From Prevotella sp. (GTDB lineage Bacteria > Bacteroidota > Bacteroidia > Bacteroidales > Bacteroidaceae): DNA of 64,000 nt. Below, piece by piece: positions 49,287-59,698 of this stretch (positions are counted from its first letter, which is position 1; every line of letters starts with the position of its first letter). The notes under the pieces were generated by a model. The model saw only the letters and a list, made by a program, of their open reading frames with translations, made no database searches and was not told the origin of the DNA. The translations under genes were made by a program, and so were the position numbers. Location: contig JAFLSG010000005.1 in the NCBI GenBank assembly GCA_022511065.1, positions 27,828-91,827 on the forward strand, given 5' to 3'.

Positions 49287-50342
49287 TTATTCAGTTGTTT
49301 TCTTTTCTTCCGTCGGCTCTGCCGTCTCCTCAGGTTGCGGGGCTTCCGCAGCCGGCTCTCCCTTCTTTATGCGGGGGCGCACGCCACGGGGGAACAGCGA
49401 CTTGTCGGGCTTCGGGTCAATGTGCTTGTTCAGCCGTCCCGTCTTCACAAGGTTACGGGCGATGGCATCGAGCATGCCGTTGATATATCCGCTGCTCTTT
49501 GGGGTGGAGTAGAGCTTCGCGATGTCCACGTATTCGTTGATAGTCACGCTGATGGGCACGTTGGGCAGCGTCATCATCTCCGCAATGGCTATCTGCATGA
49601 GGATGATGTCCATGTAGGCAAGGCGGGAGAAGTCCCAGTTCCTTGATGCCTCGCTCATGTAGTGCTGATAGTCGTTGGCGTTGAGGATGGCTGCGCGGAA
49701 CAGCTTGCGGGCGAACTCCTTCTCCTCGTCGCTGTCCCATTCGGGCAGCAGCTGCTCCTTGGCACCATTCTGCTCCTTGAAGCGCTTGATGGTCTTGAGT
49801 ACAAAGGTGTCCACGATGTCCTTGTCGTCATTCCAGTAGAGACTCTGGTCCTCGAGCAGGGCGTCCAGTTCGTCGTTGTTCTGGATGAACGTGCGGTAGA
49901 GCTTGCGCCACAATTCCCTGTCGGCCTCGTAGCTGTCCTCCTTGCTCTCCATGTACTCCTTATATATATCACTCTCCTCAATCCGTTCAAAGAGCTTGCC
50001 GAGGAACACGGCGGAATCATCCCACGTGGTCTTGAGCGTGCTGAGGAATTCGTTCAGCACCTTGTTCTCGCCCAGCTGTATGGCGAAGCGGTTATAGACG
50101 AACTTCGGCGATGGCTCGGGTGTTCCTTCGCGCCTGGCGCGCCCCTGTATCACCTCCAAGCGGCGGTTAGCTTCCTTCGTTACCGCCACAATCAGGGCAA
50201 GCAGGTAGTTATAAAGGTCATAAGCTTTGGAAAGACTGAAGAACAGTTCCTTTTCAGCCGTGTCGATGTTCTTGTTACCGTTTTGATAGTACGCGTAGGT
50301 TAACTGAACAATCTTGATTCTGATTATTTCCCTATTGATCAT
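49287..50342 (-). CDS. nusB: Transcription antitermination factor NusB (long Bacteroidetes form)
   Basis: C-terminal NusB domain (ILMQIAIAEMMTLPNVPISVTINEYVDIAKLYSTPKSSGYINGMLDAIA). Confidence 0.9.
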   Translation of the reverse strand: MINREIIRIKIVQLTYAYYQNGNKNIDTAEKELFFSLSKAYDLYNYLLALIVAVTKEANRRLEVIQGRARREGTPEPSPKFVYNRFAIQLGENKVLNEFLSTLKTTWDDSAVFLGKLFERIEESDIYKEYMESKEDSYEADRELWRKLYRTFIQNNDELDALLEDQSLYWNDDKDIVDTFVLKTIKRFKEQNGAKEQLLPEWDSDEEKEFARKLFRAAILNANDYQHYMSEASRNWDFSRLAYMDIILMQIAIAEMMTLPNVPISVTINEYVDIAKLYSTPKSSGYINGMLDAIARNLVKTGRLNKHIDPKPDKSLFPRGVRPRIKKGEPAAEAPQPEETAEPTEEKKTTE

Positions 50343-50574
50343 CTCACTTGATGGTTATGTTTTGTTGCGTTTACGAATGCAAAGATAGGCATTTTTCCCT
50401 TATAACAAAAGAAAAACGATGTTTTTTTATACTTTTTCATTATTTCGTTTTCAATTTTGTTTTTAATTGCTTACCTTTGCACCGCTTTTAGAAAGAGCAC
50501 TTCATGCTATTATTCGTGTGATGGCGAATTAAGCAACATGTATTTAAAACAACTTAATTTAGAGTAACACAATT

Positions 50575-51171
50575 ATGAAAGAAATCAGCGTAAGTGGCCA
50601 GAAGCGTGCCACGACTGGTAAGAAGGCAGCCAAGGAGCTGCGCAAGGAGGGTCTTGTTCCCTGTAATCTGTATGGTGAGAAGAAAGGTGAGAACGGTCTG
50701 CCCGAGGCTTTGGCATTCGCCATTCCCATGGGTCAGCTCCGCAAGGTCATCTACTCCCCGCACGTATATGTGGTAAACCTGACCATCGACGGTGAGGCTC
50801 ACAAGGCAGTGATGCGTGAGATCCAGTTCCATCCGACGACGGATGCAGTGCTCCACGTAGATTTCTACGAGGTGAACGAGACGAAGGCAATCACCATTGG
50901 CATCCCCGTGAAGCTCAACGGTCTGGCACAGGGTGTGCGCGAGGGTGGTAAGCTGAACCTCGCAGAGCGCAAGCTCAACGTGACTGCTCCCTACAAGCAG
51001 ATTCCCGAGGTGCTTGACATCGACGTGACCAACCTCAACCTGGGTAAGGCCATCAAGGTGGGCGACCTCAGCTTCGAGGGTATTCAGCTGGCTACTCCTC
51101 CTCAGGTGGTGGTATGCTCAGTGAAGGCTACACGTGCTTCCCGTTCCGCTGCTGCGGCTGCTGCCGAGTAA
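50575..51171 (+). CDS. rplY: 50S ribosomal protein L25/general stress protein Ctc
   Basis: KEISVSGQKRATTGKKAAKELRKEGLVPCNLYG. Confidence 0.93.
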   Translation: MKEISVSGQKRATTGKKAAKELRKEGLVPCNLYGEKKGENGLPEALAFAIPMGQLRKVIYSPHVYVVNLTIDGEAHKAVMREIQFHPTTDAVLHVDFYEVNETKAITIGIPVKLNGLAQGVREGGKLNLAERKLNVTAPYKQIPEVLDIDVTNLNLGKAIKVGDLSFEGIQLATPPQVVVCSVKATRASRSAAAAAAE

Positions 51172-51192
51172 TCATTCCCGTAACGAGGAGAC

Positions 51193-51801
51193 ATGGACAA
51201 GTTCTTGATTGTTGGTCTGGGCAACGTAGGCAACGACTACGAGCTTACCCGCCACAATACAGGGTTTATGGTATTGGATGCCTTTGCGGAGGCATCCAAT
51301 ATTCATTTTGACGACCGCCGCTATGGTTTCGTGGCGGAGACCTCGCTCAAGGGGCGCAAGGTGTTCCTACTCAAACCCTCCACGTTCATGAACCTCAGCG
51401 GTAATGCCGTGCGCTACTGGCTGAATAAGGAGAGTATCGACCAAAGTCGCCTGCTCGTCATCAGCGACGAGGTGGCCCTGCCGCTCGGTGCTTTCCGGCT
51501 GAAGGCCAACGGCTCTAACGGCGGTCACAACGGACTTGGCCATATCCAACAGCTCATCGGACAGGACTATGCCCGCCTGCGCATGGGTATCGGCAACGAT
51601 TTCCCCCGTGGGATGCAGATAGACTGGGTGCTCGGTCGTTACAGCGAAGAGGAGCTGCAGACACTCAAACCCGCTATCGACACGGCGGTGGAAATCATTA
51701 AGAGCTTCGTGCTTGCGGGTATCGACATCACGATGAACCAGTTCAATAAACTCGGCAGGCCTCCGAAGCCGTTGAAAACTCCGACACCAAGTAATGACTG
51801 A
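51193..51801 (+). CDS. pth: Peptidyl-tRNA hydrolase
   Basis: [50 protein letters not shown]. Confidence 0.95.
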   Translation: MDKFLIVGLGNVGNDYELTRHNTGFMVLDAFAEASNIHFDDRRYGFVAETSLKGRKVFLLKPSTFMNLSGNAVRYWLNKESIDQSRLLVISDEVALPLGAFRLKANGSNGGHNGLGHIQQLIGQDYARLRMGIGNDFPRGMQIDWVLGRYSEEELQTLKPAIDTAVEIIKSFVLAGIDITMNQFNKLGRPPKPLKTPTPSND

Positions 51802-52195
51802 AGTAGCGAGAATCGACAAGTGGCTCTGGGCGGCGCGCATCTTCAAGACCCGCTCCATTGCAGCGGATGCCTGCAAGAACGGACGCGTGACCATCAATGG
51901 CATCAACGTGAAACCCTCCCACATGGTGAAGGCGGGGGAGACGGTAAATGTGCGCAAGCCCCCCGTCACCTATTCTTATAAGATACTGAAGACCATCGAG
52001 CAGCGCGTGGGGGCGAAGCTGTTGCCCGAGATCTATGAGAACGTGACAGCCCCCGATCAGTATGAACTCTTGGAGATGAACCGCATCAGCGGCTTTGTCA
52101 ATCGTGCGCGCGGCACGGGTCGCCCCACGAAGAAAGACCGCCGCGCGATGGATGCTTTCCTCTCGGATGCCGACGAGTTCGATGACGATATGTAG
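51794..52195 (+). CDS. S4-domain RNA-binding protein (HslR-like)
   Basis: [46 protein letters not shown]. Confidence 0.9.
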   Translation: MTEVARIDKWLWAARIFKTRSIAADACKNGRVTINGINVKPSHMVKAGETVNVRKPPVTYSYKILKTIEQRVGAKLLPEIYENVTAPDQYELLEMNRISGFVNRARGTGRPTKKDRRAMDAFLSDADEFDDDM

Positions 52196-52237
52196 AGACC
52201 AGACAAAGAAATAACAAACACTTTAAAAACAAACATT

Positions 52238-53218
52238 ATGCTACTTAATTCCTTGTTCATTATCGTAGGTATCGCCCTCATCATTTGGGGAGCAGACCGG
52301 ATGACTGAGGGAGCATCCTCTTTGGCGCGTGGCATGCGCGTGTCTGAAATCGTGATTGGCTTGACCATCGTGGCGGCAGGTACTTCCGCCCCCGAGCTGT
52401 TCGTCAGTCTTGTGTCTGCCTTCCGGGGCAGTGCAGACATGGCAGTCGGTAACGTCGTGGGTTCCAATATCTTCAATACGATGCTCATCGTGGGCTGCTC
52501 CGCCGTCGTCGCACCGATGGCCGTCTCACGCGATACCGTGACCAAGGATATTCCCTTTGCTTTTGTTGCCTCCCTGCTGTTGTTCGTGCTTTGTTTCGAC
52601 GACATGGACTCCGTGCATCTTTGGGGCAATGAGATTAATCGCTCCGACGGTATCGTGCTGCTCGTAGGCTTCTCGGCTTTCATGGCATACACATTCCATG
52701 TTGCCCGAAAGGAGGGGAAGTTGCTGCCGAGTGATGCCGGCGAGATTGTGCAGCGTCCGAAGGATTTCAGCAACTTGCGGCGCGACCTTTTCTTCATTTT
52801 CCTCGGTCTGGCGTGTCTTATCGGCGGTAGTGAACTGTTCGTCAATGCCGCTTCCTATGTGGCTCACCGCTTCGGCATCCGGCAGAGTGTCATCGGTCTG
52901 ACCATCGTGGCAGGCGGCACCTCGCTGCCCGAGCTTGCCACGAGTGTGGTGGCTGCCTACAAAGGGCGTTCCGCCATTGCCATCGGCAATGTTTTGGGCT
53001 CCTGCGTGTTCAATATCCTGCTGATCCTCGGTCTTACGGCCGTCATTCATCCTCTCCGTATCATCAACATCACCATCGTGGATCTGACGATGCTGTTTCT
53101 TAGTGTCGGTTTCCTTTGGCTTTGCGCCTTCACGAAATACTCCATTTCCCGCCGCGAAGGGCTTGTGCTGATAGCCGGCTTTGCCGCCTATATGGCGTGG
53201 CTGTTCTTCTTGTTGTAA
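52238..53218 (+). CDS. Calcium/sodium antiporter (CaCA family, YrbG-like)
   Basis: Two alpha-repeats: GLTIVAAGTSAPELFVSLVSAFRG and GLTIVAGGTSLPELATSVVAAYKG. Confidence 0.93.
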   Translation: MLLNSLFIIVGIALIIWGADRMTEGASSLARGMRVSEIVIGLTIVAAGTSAPELFVSLVSAFRGSADMAVGNVVGSNIFNTMLIVGCSAVVAPMAVSRDTVTKDIPFAFVASLLLFVLCFDDMDSVHLWGNEINRSDGIVLLVGFSAFMAYTFHVARKEGKLLPSDAGEIVQRPKDFSNLRRDLFFIFLGLACLIGGSELFVNAASYVAHRFGIRQSVIGLTIVAGGTSLPELATSVVAAYKGRSAIAIGNVLGSCVFNILLILGLTAVIHPLRIINITIVDLTMLFLSVGFLWLCAFTKYSISRREGLVLIAGFAAYMAWLFFLL

Positions 53219-53257
53219 GTCTTATGATTGTTACCGATAATTGGTAATGTCAGATAT

Positions 53258-53302
53258 AAGAATGGGGATAATCCGATGTGTGGATTATCCCCATTCTTTT
53301 GA
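53258..53302. terminator. Strong bidirectional terminator
   Basis: AAGAATGGGGATAATCC-N7-GGATTATCCCCATTCTTTT. Confidence 0.9.
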
Positions 53303-53304
53303 TG

Positions 53305-55497
53305 CTATCGGATGAAAAGCAACTCCCGATATTTGGGAAGTGTCCAAAGGCCATCCTCGACAATCATCTCGAGGTGGTCTATCTGGTTGCGTATGGCCTC
53401 CATCTTGGGGCATACGGTGTCATGGTAGGCGAGGGCGCGGTGGTGAATGCTCTCAATGCGGTTGGCGACGCGGCGCGCCTCGGTGAGTTCATCCACGAGC
53501 CGCTCAATCTGCTCCGTGCGCTCGGCAATCTCCTCGATGAGCTTCATATTGCGCATGGAGAGGCGCTCGGCGCGCTCGGCAGGGAAGACATCCTTCATGC
53601 CCTGCACGTTCTTGATGAGTTGGCTCTGATAGTGGGTTGATACAGGGATGATGTGGTTCATTGAGAGGTCGCCCATGACGCGCGCCTCAATCTGCACGGT
53701 CTTCACGTAGGTCTCCCATTTCACCTCGTTGCGGGCCTCCAACTCCTTTCGGTTCATGACCTTGGTGGATTCAAACATCCGCACGCTGGCCTCGTCAAGA
53801 TAGTGCTCGAAGATGACGGGACACGATTTCTCCGTGTCAAGTCCGCGGCGTGCAGCTTCCTCCACCCACTCCTCACTGTAACCGTTGCCGTCGAAGCGGA
53901 TGGGTTTGCAGGTCTTGATGTCCTCACGCAATACGTCGAGGATGGCAGACACCTTGCTCTCTCCCTGCTGGATGCGTGCCTCCACACGATGACTGAATGC
54001 GTCAAGTGCCTCTGCCACGGCGGAATTGAGGGCAATCATCGCAGAAGCGCAGTTGGCGCTTGAACCGGGGGCACGGAACTCGAAGCGGTTGCCGGTAAAG
54101 GCGAATGGCGATGTGCGGTTGCGATCCGTATTGTCAATGATGAGGTCGGGAATCTGCGGGATGTCCATCTCCATGCCCTGCTTACCTTTCAAGTTGAATA
54201 AATCCTCCTTGTCGCTCTGCTCAATATGGTCGAGTAGTTCCGTGAGCTGCTTGCCGAGGAAGGTGGATATAATGGCAGGGGGAGCCTCATTGCCTCCGAG
54301 ACGATGTGCATTGGTGGCGCTCATGATAGATGCTTTGAGCAATCCATTGTGGCGATGCACCGCCATCAGTGTCTCCACGATGAAGGTCACAAAACGCAGA
54401 TTTTCCTCCGGCGTCTTGCCGGGCGCATGGAGCAATGTGCCGTTGTCGGCGGTGAGACTCCAGTTGTTGTGCTTGCCTGAGCCGTTGATGCCATCGAAGG
54501 GCTTTTCGTGGAGCAATACGCGGAAACCGTGATTGCGCGCCACGCGCTTCATGAGTGACATCAGCAGCATGTTGTGATCGACTGCCAGATTGCACTCCTC
54601 AAAGATAGGGGCAAGTTCAAATTGGTTGGGGGCTACCTCATTATGGCGCGTCTTTACGGGAATAGCTAACTCAAGCGCCTGCACCTCAAGGTCTTTCATG
54701 AATGCCTGCACACGGTCGGGAATCGTGCCGAAATAGTGGTCATCCATCTGCTGATTCTTCGCACTCTCGTGACCCATCAGCGTGCGCCCTGTCATCAGCA
54801 AGTCGGGGCGGGCAGAGTAAAGTCCTTCATCCACAAGGAAATACTCCTGTTCCCAACCGAGATTGACCTGCACCTTCCGCACATCATCATAGAAAAGTCG
54901 GCAGACCTCAGTAGCCGCCTTGCCCACGGCATGGAGGGCACGGAGCAGGGGAGCCTTGTAGTCGAGCGCCTCGCCCGTATAGGAAATAAATATGGTGGGA
55001 ATACAAAGCGTGTCGTCGATGATGAATACAGGCGAGGTAGGGTCCCATGCCGAGTAGCCTCGGGCCTCAAACGTGTTGCGGATGCCACCGTTGGGGAAGG
55101 AAGAGGCATCAGGCTCTTGTTGCACGAGCAACTTGCCCGAGAAGTTTTCTATCATCCCTCCCTTGCCGTCGTGCTCCACGAAGGCATCATGTTTCTCGGC
55201 TGTTCCTTCCGTAAGTGGTTGGAACCAGTGCGTGTAGTGGGTGGCGCCCATCTCCTGCGCCCACCGCTTCATGCCCTGTGCCACGGCATCGGCGATGCTT
55301 CGGTCAAGGCGTGCACCATTGTCGATGACATCCACGAGTTTCGCATAGACACCTGCGGGCAGGTATTTATACATCTTCTCACGATTGAAGACGTATTTGC
55401 CGAAATATTCGGAAGGCCGCTCGGAGGGAGTGCTTACTTCAATGGCTTTCTTCTTGAAAGCCTCCTCCACGACCCGGAATCTAAGTAAGTTTGACAT
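53305..55497 (-). CDS. glnN: Type III glutamine synthetase (GSIII)
   Basis: 730 aa; GSIII motifs EVAPNQFELAPIFEECNLAVDHN, FKAPLLRALHAVGKAATEVCRLFYDDV-like region. Confidence 0.93.
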   Translation of the reverse strand: MSNLLRFRVVEEAFKKKAIEVSTPSERPSEYFGKYVFNREKMYKYLPAGVYAKLVDVIDNGARLDRSIADAVAQGMKRWAQEMGATHYTHWFQPLTEGTAEKHDAFVEHDGKGGMIENFSGKLLVQQEPDASSFPNGGIRNTFEARGYSAWDPTSPVFIIDDTLCIPTIFISYTGEALDYKAPLLRALHAVGKAATEVCRLFYDDVRKVQVNLGWEQEYFLVDEGLYSARPDLLMTGRTLMGHESAKNQQMDDHYFGTIPDRVQAFMKDLEVQALELAIPVKTRHNEVAPNQFELAPIFEECNLAVDHNMLLMSLMKRVARNHGFRVLLHEKPFDGINGSGKHNNWSLTADNGTLLHAPGKTPEENLRFVTFIVETLMAVHRHNGLLKASIMSATNAHRLGGNEAPPAIISTFLGKQLTELLDHIEQSDKEDLFNLKGKQGMEMDIPQIPDLIIDNTDRNRTSPFAFTGNRFEFRAPGSSANCASAMIALNSAVAEALDAFSHRVEARIQQGESKVSAILDVLREDIKTCKPIRFDGNGYSEEWVEEAARRGLDTEKSCPVIFEHYLDEASVRMFESTKVMNRKELEARNEVKWETYVKTVQIEARVMGDLSMNHIIPVSTHYQSQLIKNVQGMKDVFPAERAERLSMRNMKLIEEIAERTEQIERLVDELTEARRVANRIESIHHRALAYHDTVCPKMEAIRNQIDHLEMIVEDGLWTLPKYRELLFIR

Positions 55498-55523
55498 TTC
55501 TTTTTTGGATATTTGAAGTTTGC

Positions 55524-56408
55524 TTAATCAATGAATCTCTGGGTGATGCCGCCGTATTCGTCTATGCGGCGGTCGCGGAGGAAGGGCCACCATCGTCGCA
55601 CTTGTTCGGAGTGCTCCATGTCCATCTCCACGATAATGCTCTCCTCATCGTTGTCGGATGCCTCATAGACGATTTCCCCTTGCGCACCCGCCACGAAGGA
55701 AGTGCCCCAGAACTGGATGCCGCCCGTCTGCCCGCTTGGGTCGGGCTCGTGCCCCACACGATTGACTGCCACCACGGGAATTCCATTTGCCACGGCATGG
55801 CCTCGCATCACGGTCTGCCATGCCCTGCGCTGCCGCTGTTGTTCGTCGGGCGTGTCGTTCAGGGCATAGCCGATGGCAGTGGGGTAGATGAGCAGTTCTG
55901 CGCCTTGCAAAGCCATCAGGCGGGCAGCCTCGGGATACCACTGATCCCAACATACCATCACGCCGAGCTTACCCACCGATGTCTGTATCGGATGGAAACC
56001 CAAATCGCCGGGCGTGAAATAGAATTTCTCATAATAGGCAGGGTCGTCGGGGATGTGCATCTTGCGGTAGATGCCCGCAATGCTCCCATCCTTTTCCAAG
56101 ACTACCGCCGTATTGTGATATAGTCCCGCCGCACGCCGCTCAAATAGCGAGGCGACGATAACCACGCCGAACTTTTGGGCAAGTTCTGCATAGAATTCTG
56201 TGGAAGGACCGGGAATCGGCTCGGCAAGGTCGAACATATCGACATCCTCCGTCTGGCAGAAATAGAGGCTATTGTGCAGCTCTTGCAGTACGATGAGTTC
56301 TGCGCCCCGCTTGGCAAGGTCTTTGATACCCTCGCCGAGACGGAGCATATTGTCTTTGGTGTCAGCAGTGTTGTGCTGCTGCAAAAATCCTATCTTGAGT
56401 TCTTTCAT
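55524..56408 (-). CDS. aguB: N-carbamoylputrescine amidase
   Basis: Nitrilase family, VCWDQWYPEAARLMALQGAELLIYPTAIG. Confidence 0.9.
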   Translation of the reverse strand: MKELKIGFLQQHNTADTKDNMLRLGEGIKDLAKRGAELIVLQELHNSLYFCQTEDVDMFDLAEPIPGPSTEFYAELAQKFGVVIVASLFERRAAGLYHNTAVVLEKDGSIAGIYRKMHIPDDPAYYEKFYFTPGDLGFHPIQTSVGKLGVMVCWDQWYPEAARLMALQGAELLIYPTAIGYALNDTPDEQQRQRRAWQTVMRGHAVANGIPVVAVNRVGHEPDPSGQTGGIQFWGTSFVAGAQGEIVYEASDNDEESIIVEMDMEHSEQVRRWWPFLRDRRIDEYGGITQRFID

Positions 56409-57370
56409 ATCCGTGGGAATTGCATGGTACAGCAGTGGAGACTCCCGTGCTGCTTGATGATACTGCGGCAGTCAATGCCGATGATTTCGCGATGGGGGAA
56501 TGCCTCGCCGATGATGCGCATCGCCTCTTCATCAAGGTCGGGCTGTGCGTATGTGGGGCATAGCACGGCATCGTTGATGATGAGGAAATTGGCGTAGGTA
56601 GCCGGCAACCGCTCGCCATCGTGGTAGATGGGGCGGGGCATCGGTAGTTTCTTCAGTTGGTATGGTTTGCCGTCCATCGTGCGGAAAGTAGATAGCTGTG
56701 CCTCCATGAGTCTCAGCTCTTCGTATTGCTCATCGGCAGGGTCATCGCAACCAACATACAACAGCGTATCGTCAGGGCAGATGCGGACGAGCGTATCAAT
56801 ATGCCCGTCGGTATCATCCCCCGTGAGATTGCCGTGGTCAATCCAAAGCACCCGCTCAACGTGGAGTTCACGCTTCAGCCGCTGCTCGATTTCCGCCTGT
56901 GTCATCGGTTGGTTGCGGTGAGGAGCCATCAGACAGCCCGTCGTAGTGAAGAGCGTACCCTTGCCGTCGCTCTCAATAGAGCCACCTTCAAGCACGAAGT
57001 CCAAGCAATCAACGTATTCACCTTGAAACGTGCCATCGTCGAACAGACGGCGGTTGATGGCATTGTCAAGTTCTGCCGCAAACTTCTCGCCCCAGCCATT
57101 GAAGCAGAAATCGAGATAACGGGCATGGCCGCAATCATCCACAAGCGTGATAAATCCGTGGTCGCGCGCCCAAGTGTCGTTTGACGGCTCGCCAACAATC
57201 AGCAGTTCTTCACGTTTCCGTATCTCGCGTGCCATCTCCTCGTAGGTGGCGGTAATCTCGTTGAGCATAGGTGCCCAGTCGGTGCGCGCATGCGGCCAAG
57301 TGAGCTGCACGCCCCATTGTGGCTCCCATTCGGCAGGCAGTCGCCAAAAGTCTTTTACGGGTCTCTCCAT
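56405..57370 (-). CDS. aguA: Agmatine deiminase
   Basis: PAEWEPQWGVQLTWPHARTDW, TWARDHGFI, LEGGSIESDGKGTLFTT, GDDTDGHIDTLVRI. Confidence 0.92.
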   Translation of the reverse strand: MERPVKDFWRLPAEWEPQWGVQLTWPHARTDWAPMLNEITATYEEMAREIRKREELLIVGEPSNDTWARDHGFITLVDDCGHARYLDFCFNGWGEKFAAELDNAINRRLFDDGTFQGEYVDCLDFVLEGGSIESDGKGTLFTTTGCLMAPHRNQPMTQAEIEQRLKRELHVERVLWIDHGNLTGDDTDGHIDTLVRICPDDTLLYVGCDDPADEQYEELRLMEAQLSTFRTMDGKPYQLKKLPMPRPIYHDGERLPATYANFLIINDAVLCPTYAQPDLDEEAMRIIGEAFPHREIIGIDCRSIIKQHGSLHCCTMQFPRI

Positions 57371-57509
57371 ATCAGGGGACAAAGGTACAACAATTTTATG
57401 ATAATCAGCAATCTTGGGGCATTTATCGTTAAAAACGCTTAATTAAAAAGGGCGGCGATGCTGCGTCTCAGCTTTTCTTTGTACCTTTGCACCGAAAATA
57501 TGCATTAGC

Positions 57510-58295
57510 GTGAAAATAAAGGATGTATTGAGCGCCCTTGAACGATTCGCGCCTCTGCCCTTACAGGAAAGTTGGGATAATGCTGGCCTGCAAGTAGGAT
57601 TGACAGAGACGGAGGTTTCAGGGGCATTATTGTGTTTAGACGTGAACGAGCGAATCGTGGACGAGGCGATTGCGAAAGGGTGTAACCTCATCGTGTCGCA
57701 TCATCCGCTGTTGTTTCGCGGACTGAAGACTATCAGCGACCTGACCGATGTGCAGCGCACGGTGATGAAGGCAATCGAGAACCACCTGTGTGTCGTGTCA
57801 ATGCACACGAACCTCGATAACGCCAAAGGAGGTGTGAACTTCAAGATAGCAGAGAAATTGGGATTGAAGGATGTCAATTTCTTTGCATCGAAATGCGTGA
57901 ACGGAATAGAGGCGGGTAGTGGTGTCGTTGGTATGCTGGAGCAGCCGATGGCAGCCGATGATTTCGTGCTGTTGGTCAAGAAAGCTTTCGCGGTGGAGTG
58001 TGCCATGTGCAACGAATTGCTGCGCCGACCCGTGCAGCGCATAGCTATCTGCGGCGGGGCAGGGGACTTTTTACTTGATGAGGCAATCGCTTGTGGAGCA
58101 GATGCTTTCATCACGGGCGAGATGCACTATCATCAATACTTTGGCTATGAGCAGCGCATTCAGATATGTGTCATCGGGCATTATCAGAGCGAGCAGTTCA
58201 CGAGCGAGATTTTCCGTGACATCATCGGGGAGGCTTGCCCGGAGGTCAGGACGGTCATTGCCGAGACGGTGACCAATCCCATCCTGTATTTGTAA
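57510..58295 (+). CDS. Nif3-like dinuclear metal centre hexameric protein (GTG start)
   Basis: LQESWDNAGLQVG, LIVSHHPLLFRGLK, MHTNLDNAKGGVN, GHYQSEQF. Confidence 0.92.
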   Translation: MKIKDVLSALERFAPLPLQESWDNAGLQVGLTETEVSGALLCLDVNERIVDEAIAKGCNLIVSHHPLLFRGLKTISDLTDVQRTVMKAIENHLCVVSMHTNLDNAKGGVNFKIAEKLGLKDVNFFASKCVNGIEAGSGVVGMLEQPMAADDFVLLVKKAFAVECAMCNELLRRPVQRIAICGGAGDFLLDEAIACGADAFITGEMHYHQYFGYEQRIQICVIGHYQSEQFTSEIFRDIIGEACPEVRTVIAETVTNPILYL

Positions 58296-58338
58296 GAAAC
58301 TGATTTAAACATTATTCATTCATAAAATTGTAAATATC

Positions 58339-59196
58339 ATGGCAAAGAAAGATCCGCAGGAAATGCCGGTGGAAGAGAAACTGAAGACGCTTTATCAGCT
58401 TCAGTCTGCCCTCTCGGCGATTGACGAGAAGAGGGCATTGAGAGGTGAACTTCCTTTGGAGGTTCAGGACCTGGAAGACGAAATCGAGGGACTCACCACC
58501 CGTATCGCGAAAATCAAGACTGACATCGATGAGTTTCAGAAGGCTATCGTGCTGAAGAAGGGCGAGATTGCTGATGCTGAGGCAAGTGTCGCACGCTACA
58601 AGGGTCAGTTGGAGGAAGTGAAGAACAACCGCGAGTATGACACGCTGAGCAAGGAAATCGAGTTCCAGACGTTGGAAATCGAGCTTTGCAACAAGAAGAT
58701 TCGCGAGGCTGAGACCCGTATCAAGGAGAAGAACTTTGAACTGACGGAGAATGAGAATGTCATCAAGGAGCGTCAGGCTGATCTCGAGGTGAAGCGTGGC
58801 GAGTTGGATGAAATCATGGCTGAGACCCGTGCCGAGGAGGATAAACTGAAGGAGAAAGTGAAGGATTTGGAGGCGAAGATTGAGTATCGTCTGCTGACCT
58901 CTTTCAAGCGCATCCGCAAGAATGCCCGCAATGGTCTGGGTATCGTTTATGTGCAGCGTGATGCCTGTGGTGGTTGCTTCAACAAGATTCCGCCCCAGCG
59001 TCAGCTTGACATCAAGATGCACAAGAAAATCATCGTGTGTGAGTATTGCGGTCGTATCATGATTGACCCGGAACTCGCAGGCATCAAGCCCGAGAAGACA
59101 CACGCAGCATCTGAGGAGAAGAAGACCACCCGCAAGCGTTCCATCCGCAAGACCTCTACCTCAAAGAAGGCTACGGATGCGAATGACATGGAGTAA
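58339..59196 (+). CDS. Coiled-coil C4-type zinc ribbon protein
   Basis: Long coiled coil plus CGGCFNKIPPQRQLDIKMHKKIIVCEYCGRIM. Confidence 0.88.
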   Translation: MAKKDPQEMPVEEKLKTLYQLQSALSAIDEKRALRGELPLEVQDLEDEIEGLTTRIAKIKTDIDEFQKAIVLKKGEIADAEASVARYKGQLEEVKNNREYDTLSKEIEFQTLEIELCNKKIREAETRIKEKNFELTENENVIKERQADLEVKRGELDEIMAETRAEEDKLKEKVKDLEAKIEYRLLTSFKRIRKNARNGLGIVYVQRDACGGCFNKIPPQRQLDIKMHKKIIVCEYCGRIMIDPELAGIKPEKTHAASEEKKTTRKRSIRKTSTSKKATDANDME

Positions 59197-59201
59197 TCCT
59201 G

Positions 59202-59651
59202 TCAAAGGTTTTCGTAATCAGGAATATCCTGTAAGAATAAATATTTTTGGTGTTCGTAATCCATCTTGCAGCAATAGTGCTGAAGGCCGTTGCTCACGAT
59301 GAGATAATCCACTTTCAGCAGAAGATTGTAGGCCGAGATCTGGTCGAACGTCTTCTGCTGAATTTGTATGGTCGGAGCTTTGTATTCGATGATCATGCAC
59401 GGAGCCGCCACCTTATTATATAATATAGAGTCGCATCGCAGCCGCTTTTCCCCGATTTTCAGTTCAATCTCGTTTCCAAGCAGCCCCTTAGGATAGCCTT
59501 TGTGCTCCATAAGGTAGTGGACGAAGTGCTGGCGCACCCATTCTTCAGGTGTCAGCGCGACATATTTTCGGCGCAAAACGTCGAAAATCATGCGCTTACC
59601 CGCCTTTTCGGTGATTTTTATGTCGTAAGGTGGAAGGTTTAGTCGATACAT
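59202..59651 (-). CDS. HsdR N-terminal-like nuclease domain protein (HSDR_N_2 type)
   Basis: RCDSILYNKVAAPCMIIEYKAPTIQIQQKTFDQISAYN. Confidence 0.85.
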   Translation of the reverse strand: MYRLNLPPYDIKITEKAGKRMIFDVLRRKYVALTPEEWVRQHFVHYLMEHKGYPKGLLGNEIELKIGEKRLRCDSILYNKVAAPCMIIEYKAPTIQIQQKTFDQISAYNLLLKVDYLIVSNGLQHYCCKMDYEHQKYLFLQDIPDYENL

Positions 59652-59698
59652 TTTTGTAACTTTGCCACAAAATTACATATAAAATCCGAGATAACGCT

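Noticed and set aside
49287-50342. Unusually long NusB as a novelty
   Set aside because: Extended N-terminal NusB proteins are, to my knowledge, usual in Bacteroidetes.
59202-59651. Restriction-modification or defence system at the HsdR_N-like gene
   Set aside because: Single-gene HSDR_N_2 proteins are common in Bacteroidales housekeeping context; no HsdM/HsdS or helicase nearby.
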